Assembly (NCBI GenBank): GCA_036557665.1
Contig: DATBHG010000064.1
Coordinates: forward strand, 120,013 to 184,012
Origin: VAZQ01 sp036557665
GTDB taxonomy: Bacteria; Pseudomonadota; Alphaproteobacteria; Rhizobiales; Xanthobacteraceae
Direction of reading: 5' to 3'
DNA length: 64,000 nucleotides
This document shows, one piece after another, positions 59,316 to 64,000 of this stretch. Within the stretch, counting starts at the first letter, position 1, and the number at the start of each line of letters is the position of its first letter. The position numbers and the translations under genes are program-made. Below the pieces are notes generated by a model. That model had not been told where the DNA came from and ran no database searches. It saw only the letters and a program-made list of their open reading frames with translations.

Positions 59316-60104
59316 TCACGACGGGCATCCCGATGCGCTTGCGCAGCAGGAACCCCGTTTGGCCACATGCGCGATGGACTTAGTATGGTGCGAATGTGGG
59401 TCGATCAGATCTGGCCCAAGAAGCCACTTGAATGCGCGGCGCACAAACCTTCTGCCATCAACCATCACCGGTTCGCCGTGCGCAATCAATACACGCTCGA
59501 TCGGCCACGCCAGGATCCGCTCGACCGCGGCACGAGCAATCCGACGATCATAGAAAAGCATCCGCCACTCACGAGGAGCACCGGGGTTAGGAGCGCAAAT
59601 GCCGTCCAGGCGCGCAACAATGGCACGCCACCCGTTGAACCAATCGGGCGGAAAGTTTTGAATCAAATCAGCGAAGATCGCCGTACGACTTGGACGATGG
59701 AAAAATTCAACTTCGGTCAGGGGGCTGCCGCGAACAGGAACCTGATCGATGTCCGATGCCCATTCCGGCTCCGGCGAGTCACCTAAGAGGCCATCGAAAG
59801 CGATGTCCGGGCGTTTCTTGCGCAATTCTGGTAAAGCATAAGTGCGCGCCTGGGGGTACGCGGACTTCCACTCTTTTAGGAATAGATGATGCAGTCGATT
59901 AGGCGAAACGAGAAAACGCACGTTTCCAAGAGCGACAATCTCACTCCGCAGCGGCATAGAGAGCGCAACGGGCGACCAGACGAGCAACTCTTCGTCCGGT
60001 AATTGGATTAGCGCCATGCGAGTCGGATACTGGAAGCCGTAGTAAGGTACAGTCGGGCCATCACAGACCCAAATTCCCGTCCCGAACTCGCGCAGTACGC
60101 TCAT
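59316..60104 (-). CDS. DUF4336 metallo-beta-lactamase-like protein
   Basis: This 262-residue protein starts MSVLREFGTGIWVCDGPTVP, with FLVSPNRLHHLFLKEWK, QARTYALPELRKKRPDI, SRTAIFADLIQNFP and ERVLIAHGEPV. The order of beta strands and the late HGEPV resemble a degenerate metallo-beta-lactamase fold, but the HxHxDH zinc motif is missing. It ends the operon that starts with the RraA-like gene (17 bases after the IlvD/Edd gene). Function is unknown. Confidence 0.78.
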   Translation of the reverse strand: MSVLREFGTGIWVCDGPTVPYYGFQYPTRMALIQLPDEELLVWSPVALSMPLRSEIVALGNVRFLVSPNRLHHLFLKEWKSAYPQARTYALPELRKKRPDIAFDGLLGDSPEPEWASDIDQVPVRGSPLTEVEFFHRPSRTAIFADLIQNFPPDWFNGWRAIVARLDGICAPNPGAPREWRMLFYDRRIARAAVERILAWPIERVLIAHGEPVMVDGRRFVRRAFKWLLGPDLIDPHSHHTKSIAHVAKRGSCCASASGCPS

Positions 60105-60121
60105 GGCGGATGTGGAAAGCG

Positions 60122-61843
60122 TCAGTGGATTTCCGGCTCCGGAATACCCTCGGCGCCTTCGAGGAAATCGAAGTCGCACCCCTCGTTCGCCTGCCGGGTA
60201 TGCTGCGCAAACAGCCGGTAATAGCCGCGCGGGTAGTTTCGCGGCGGAGGCTTATGGGCTTTGATGCGCTCGGCGATCTGCGCATCGGTGAGCTCGACCT
60301 GGATCGAGCGATTGGACACATCGACGCTGATGCGATCGCCGCTACGTACCGCGGCGAGCGGGCCGCCTATCTGTGCCTCCGGCGCAACGTGCAGGATGCA
60401 GGCGCCATAGCTCGTTCCGCTCATGCGCGCATCGGAAATGCGCAACATGTCGCGCACGCCCTCGCGGAGCAGCTTTTTCGGAATTGGCAGCATGCCCCAT
60501 TCCGGCATGCCCGGACCGCCGATCGGACCCGCGTTGCGCAGGACCATCACGTGATCCGCCGTGACCGCGAGGTCGAGATCGTTTACCGCCCTGCTCATCT
60601 CGTCGTAGCTGTCGAATACCAGCGCCGGCCCCGCGTGCTTGAGCAGCCGCGGGTCCGCGGCCGGCGGCTTCATCACGCATCCGTCGGGGGCAAGGTTGCC
60701 GTAGAGGATCGCAGTGCCGCCCGAGGCGGCGATCGGGTTGTCGAGCGGCCGGATGACGTCGTCGTCATAAACCTGCGCACCGGCAACTGCATCCGCCATC
60801 GTGCCGGTGACCGTGCGCGCATCGAGTTGCAGCATCGGCTCGAGCCGCGCGAGGAGTGCCCGAGTCCCGCCGGCAATGTGGAGGTCCTCCATCAGCCACT
60901 TGCCCGACGGGCGCAAATTGACGATCACCGGCACGCGGCTCGAGAACTCGTCGAAATCTTTCAGATCGATCGCCACCCCGGCCCGCCGCGCCATCGCCAC
61001 GAGATGGACCATCGCATTGGTCGAGCCCGCAAGCGCGCTTTGGACGACCAGCGCATTCTCGACGGACTTGCGGGTGAGAATGTCGCTCGGCTTGAGATCC
61101 TCCCAGATCATCTCGACGATGCGCCGGCCGCAGGCCGCGGCCATGCGCGGATGCGCGGCATCCGCGGCCGGAATCGATGAAGCGCCCGGCAGCGTGAGCC
61201 CGAGCGCCTCGGAGATCATCGCCATGGTCGAGGCGGTCCCCATTGTCATGCAGGTGCCGGCAGATCGTGCAATACCGGCCTCCATGTCGTTCCACTGCTG
61301 CTCGGTGATGTTGCCGGCTTCCTTCTCGGCCCAGTGCTTCCACACGTCGGACCCCGATCCGAGAATTTTCCCGCCGAAATGCCCGCGCATCATCGGCCCC
61401 GCGGGCATGAAGATCGCCGGCAGGTTCATGGAGATGGCGCCCATGATCGTTCCCGGTGTGGTCTTGTCGCAGCCGCCCATCAGCACCGCGCCATCGACCG
61501 GATGCTGGCGCAGCAGCTCCTCCGTCTCCATTGCGAGAAAATTGCGATAGAGCATGCTGCTCGGCTTGACGAACTGCTCGGACAGCGACATGGCCGGCAA
61601 CTCAACGGGAAAGCCGCCCGTCTGCCATATGCCGCGCTTGATGTCCTCCACCCTGTCGGGGAAGTGGGTGTGGCACTGTGCGAGATCGCTCCAGGTGTTG
61701 ATGATGGCGACCACCGGCTTGTTGAGAAAATCCTCGCGCGCATAGCCCATCTGCAGCGCGCGCGAGCGATGCCCGAAGGAGCGCAGGTCGGTCGCACCGA
61801 ATGTGCGCTGACTTCTAAGCTCGCCCAGAGTCTTGCGCGCCAT
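60122..61843 (-). CDS. IlvD/Edd-family sugar-acid or dihydroxy-acid dehydratase
   Basis: This 573-residue Fe-S dehydratase has Cys57 in AQCHTH, a second Cys in LMGGCDKTTPG and a third in SAGTCMTMGTASTMA, the three [2Fe-2S] ligands of the pentonate-dehydratase type. RISDARMSGTSYGACILHVAP is the conserved C-terminal block. It is closer to L-arabonate/D-xylonate dehydratases than to IlvD of branched-chain amino acid synthesis. It sits 65 bases after the RraA-like gene and 17 before DUF4336. A hydroxy-acid dehydration followed by aldol cleavage would be chemically consistent. Confidence 0.9.
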   Translation of the reverse strand: MARKTLGELRSQRTFGATDLRSFGHRSRALQMGYAREDFLNKPVVAIINTWSDLAQCHTHFPDRVEDIKRGIWQTGGFPVELPAMSLSEQFVKPSSMLYRNFLAMETEELLRQHPVDGAVLMGGCDKTTPGTIMGAISMNLPAIFMPAGPMMRGHFGGKILGSGSDVWKHWAEKEAGNITEQQWNDMEAGIARSAGTCMTMGTASTMAMISEALGLTLPGASSIPAADAAHPRMAAACGRRIVEMIWEDLKPSDILTRKSVENALVVQSALAGSTNAMVHLVAMARRAGVAIDLKDFDEFSSRVPVIVNLRPSGKWLMEDLHIAGGTRALLARLEPMLQLDARTVTGTMADAVAGAQVYDDDVIRPLDNPIAASGGTAILYGNLAPDGCVMKPPAADPRLLKHAGPALVFDSYDEMSRAVNDLDLAVTADHVMVLRNAGPIGGPGMPEWGMLPIPKKLLREGVRDMLRISDARMSGTSYGACILHVAPEAQIGGPLAAVRSGDRISVDVSNRSIQVELTDAQIAERIKAHKPPPRNYPRGYYRLFAQHTRQANEGCDFDFLEGAEGIPEPEIH

Positions 61844-61908
61844 GTGCCTTGCTCCTGGTGCTCATCCGTCGATTCGCTGCCGCGAAAACCCGCATCCGGG
61901 CCACGAGC

Positions 61909-62628
61909 TCATCGCTTGCTCGCCTTGCGCCAAGCCTCGAAGTCCTTGCGCGTTTGCTCCTCGGTTGCCGGATAAAGCCCGAGGATGGAGCGGCCCTTGA
62001 GCACCTCCTCCGTCACGAAATCCTCGAACGCCGTCATCTCCAGCGTCTCGTCTGCGATCTCCTCGGCGAGGTGCGCGGGAACAACGACGACTCCCTCGCC
62101 GTCGCCTACGATCACATCGCCGGGAAAGACCGGGGCATCGCCGCAGCCGATCGGCCCGTTGATCTCGATCGCCTGATGCAGAGTGAGGTTGGTCGGCGCA
62201 GCTGGACGGTTGTGGTAGGCGGGGAACGGCAGCTTGCGAAGCTCGGGCGTATCGCGAAAGCCGCCGTCGGTGACGATGCCCGTGCAGCCGCGGACCATGA
62301 GCCGGGTTATCAGGATCGAGCCGGCGGAGGCAGCGCGAGGGTCCTTGCGGCTGTCGATGACGAGCACGGCACCGGGCGGACACTGCTCGATGGCTTGCCT
62401 CTGCGGATGATTGCGATCATGGAAGACCTCGATCGGGTTGAGGTCCTCCCTTGCCGGCATGTAGCGCAGGGTGAAGGCCATCCCGACCATCGGGATTGCC
62501 GCCGGGTTGATCAGGTGCACGTCCTGGATCCACTGATGTCGCAAGCCGCGCTTGTAGAGAGCCGTCGTCAGGGTCGGCGTGGCGACCTTCTTGAGCTTGT
62601 CGCGCGTGTGCGGGCTCAGCTCCGGCAT
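61909..62628 (-). CDS. RraA/HMG-aldolase-family protein (CHA aldolase-like)
   Basis: This 239-residue protein carries VATPTLTTALYKRGL, SILITRLMVRGCTGIVTDGG, FRDTPELRKLPFPAY and PGDVIVGDGEGVVVVP. The class II-type Arg-Asp pair (FRD) and downstream glycine loops place it with 4-hydroxy-4-methyl-2-oxoglutarate / 4-carboxy-4-hydroxy-2-oxoadipate aldolases (GalC/ProA) rather than RNase E inhibitor RraA. It heads the minus-strand operon and is divergent from the terminal UbiD gene across 88 bases. A joint regulation region is likely. Confidence 0.86.
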   Translation of the reverse strand: MPELSPHTRDKLKKVATPTLTTALYKRGLRHQWIQDVHLINPAAIPMVGMAFTLRYMPAREDLNPIEVFHDRNHPQRQAIEQCPPGAVLVIDSRKDPRAASAGSILITRLMVRGCTGIVTDGGFRDTPELRKLPFPAYHNRPAAPTNLTLHQAIEINGPIGCGDAPVFPGDVIVGDGEGVVVVPAHLAEEIADETLEMTAFEDFVTEEVLKGRSILGLYPATEEQTRKDFEAWRKASKR

Positions 62629-62716
62629 CGACTATCCCTCGCCAGCAGATATGATTGCAGCATCGGTTATCAGGCGGCAGCGCTCGATCCGTTTCTCTCA
62701 CTGAGGGTAGGCGATC

Positions 62717-64000
62717 ATGGACCAGATTGCACGGCCCGCGGTCACGGCTCTGAGCCTCGATCTGCAGACCCATCTTGATAAGCTTGCGGCGCAGGGCCTG
62801 CTGCTGCGCATCGACAGGCCCATCAACAAGGACACCGAGTTGCATCCGCTCGTGCGCTGCGCCTTCAGCGGCGGGATGCCGGAGGCGGAGCGCCGCGCGT
62901 TCCTGTTCACCAATGTCGTCGATGCCCGCGGCCGCCGCTACGAGATGCCGGTGGTGGTGGGAGCGTTGGCCGCATCGCCGAGGATCTATGCAATCGGGAT
63001 GGGGCGGCCGCTGGAGGAGACCGGCCGGGCATGGATCGAGGCCATCGCCAATCCCTTGCCTCCGGTGCTGATAGCGGGACCTGCGCCGTGCCAGGAGGTG
63101 GTCGTTACCGGCGACGACCTGCGCCGGCCGGGCGGCGGGCTTGCGGCGCTGCCGGTCCCGGTCTCGACGCCCGGATACGACGCTGCTCCGTATCTCACGC
63201 TGACGCTCTGCATCACTCGCGACCCTGATACCGGCGTGCAGAACATGGGGACTTATCGCGCGCAGCTCAAAGCGACGGACCGGCTCGGGGTCCGCATGTC
63301 GACCCGCATAGGCGGTGCCGGCGGCTATGCCCATTGGCTGAAACATCGAGAGCGCCGGGAGCCGCTGCCATGTGCGATCGCAATCGGAGCGGCACCCGTG
63401 GTGATCTACACCGGGCCGCAAGACCTGGCTGCGGACCTCGACGAGATGGCGGTCGCGGGAGCGCTCGCGGGCGCCCCGATCCGTGCCGCCAAGGCGCGCA
63501 CGGTGGATCTCGTCGTCCCGGCCGATGCCGAAATCGTAATCGAAGGCCTGATCGACCCGGAGCTGCTCGAGCCCGAAGGCCCATTCGGCGAAAGCCACGG
63601 TCACGTAGCGCTCGAGGATTTCAACCTGTCCATGCAGGTGACCGCGATCACGCATCGGCGCAACGCCGTGCTCGCGTCGATCGTCAGTCAGGTCACCCCG
63701 AGCGAATCCAGCGTCATCAAGAAGGTGGCATACGAGCCGCTGCTGTTGAGCCACCTGCGCGATCATCTCGGCATCGCCGGCGTGCGCCGCGTGCTGATGC
63801 ACGAGCCGCTGAGCAATCTGCGTCCGGTGATCTTCGTTCAGGTCGCAAACGGCACGGCACGAACCGAGGTGTGGCGCGCGATGCAGGGCTGCGCGTCGCG
63901 TTTTGCCGATTGCGGCAAAATCGTCATCGCGGTCAGCGAGGATGTCGACCCCGGCAATACCGATGCGGTGCTCTGGTCGCTCGCCTATCGATCGAATCCG
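62717..64000 (+). CDS. UbiD-family decarboxylase, 3'-truncated by window edge
   Basis: The frame from ATG 62717 stays open to base 64000 (428 codons), so the stop lies outside the window. Blocks are MGRPLEETGRAWIEAIANPL, GVQNMGTYRAQLK (arginine loop) and LEPEGPFGESHGHVALED (Glu-rich catalytic motif). It is homologous to, but clearly distinct from, the UbiD at 27442-28938. It should use prenylated FMN. Divergent from an aldolase-like/dehydratase operon, it probably decarboxylates an intermediate of that pathway. Reading the opposite strand here gives a long shadow frame that I rejected. Confidence 0.88.
   Translation, partial: MDQIARPAVTALSLDLQTHLDKLAAQGLLLRIDRPINKDTELHPLVRCAFSGGMPEAERRAFLFTNVVDARGRRYEMPVVVGALAASPRIYAIGMGRPLEETGRAWIEAIANPLPPVLIAGPAPCQEVVVTGDDLRRPGGGLAALPVPVSTPGYDAAPYLTLTLCITRDPDTGVQNMGTYRAQLKATDRLGVRMSTRIGGAGGYAHWLKHRERREPLPCAIAIGAAPVVIYTGPQDLAADLDEMAVAGALAGAPIRAAKARTVDLVVPADAEIVIEGLIDPELLEPEGPFGESHGHVALEDFNLSMQVTAITHRRNAVLASIVSQVTPSESSVIKKVAYEPLLLSHLRDHLGIAGVRRVLMHEPLSNLRPVIFVQVANGTARTEVWRAMQGCASRFADCGKIVIAVSEDVDPGNTDAVLWSLAYRSNP

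Noticed and set aside
62417..63802. 461-codon minus-strand open frame at the right edge
   Set aside because: It is antisense to the open UbiD frame 62717-64000, which carries catalytic motifs. Its own translation is low-complexity Arg/Ala/Asp.
1..64000. CRISPR array, prophage or insertion sequence
   Set aside because: No regularly spaced repeats, no transposase, integrase or phage structural gene were seen; only short palindromes and gene fossils.
1..64000. tRNA or rRNA genes
   Set aside because: No T-loop, CCA-end or rRNA-like segment was noticed in the intergenic regions. A covariance search would be needed to exclude one.

Overview
The window looks like the chromosome of a soil alphaproteobacterium of the Hyphomicrobiales, close to Bradyrhizobiaceae or Xanthobacteraceae. 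The reasons are uniformly high GC, a GcrA-type cell-cycle regulator, a perfect alphaproteobacterial general-stress (EcfG) promoter upstream of a CsbD-like gene, and the mix of Bug and TRAP solute receptors, molybdenum hydroxylases, UbiD decarboxylases and class III CoA-transferases. There are no rRNA or tRNA genes, no CRISPR array, and no transposase or phage gene that I can recognise. Both ends cut a gene: a cupin at the left and a UbiD decarboxylase at the right.

Layout. 1-5.3 kb holds stress and housekeeping genes: cupin, CsbD-like, cold-shock protein, a cation/H+ antiporter with a universal stress protein, and an ABC-type receptor. 5.4-19.3 kb is a carboxylate-catabolism region. It contains an orphan molybdenum-hydroxylase large subunit with a Bug receptor, a complete succinate dehydrogenase/fumarate reductase-like complex followed by a two-subunit class I fumarase, an MntA/HepT toxin-antitoxin pair, a two-subunit aconitase X with a divergent Bug receptor, and an AraC regulator divergent from an NMT1-type receptor. 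19.5-27.3 kb carries a DUF3604 protein, a Tyr-rich exported protein, GcrA, a small gene with its own palindrome, a CoA-transferase/CitE-like lyase pair, a BrnT/HTH toxin-antitoxin pair and an L,D-transpeptidase.

27.4-36.5 kb is a divergent catabolic island built around a molybdenum hydroxylase. The FAD and Mo subunits plus UbiD are on the minus strand. A second FAD subunit, the only 2Fe-2S subunit, a TcuA-like flavoprotein and an amidase are on the plus strand. 36.7-44.4 kb holds a large SNF2 helicase, CoxG, a HigA antitoxin whose toxin survives only as a 3' stub, a second PF04392 receptor, a decayed coxG copy and a DUF4126 membrane protein. 44.6-48.4 kb is a glutamine-synthetase-like/Rieske dioxygenase/cupin cluster that resembles aniline-dioxygenase operons. 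49.2-54.8 kb is a tightly overlapping operon of a TRAP-type receptor, a sensor kinase, a receiver-kinase hybrid and an OmpR-type regulator, with no TRAP permease. 55-64 kb holds an ECF sigma factor, two VOC proteins, a GNAT enzyme, a GalD-like tautomerase, and an RraA-like/IlvD-Edd/DUF4336 operon divergent from the final UbiD gene.

The most unusual points are these: the receptor-plus-kinase operon without a transporter; the SdhA-like subunit that has Cys where the flavin-linking His should be; the amide-forming GS/Rieske cluster; an RNA hairpin covering the Shine-Dalgarno of the NMT1 receptor gene; several fossils (coxG copy, higB stub, a DUF3604 3' footprint upstream of the CoA-transferase); and six orphan solute receptors with no permease gene anywhere in 64 kb. 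The transport and catabolic assignments are family-level; no substrate can be read from sequence alone.
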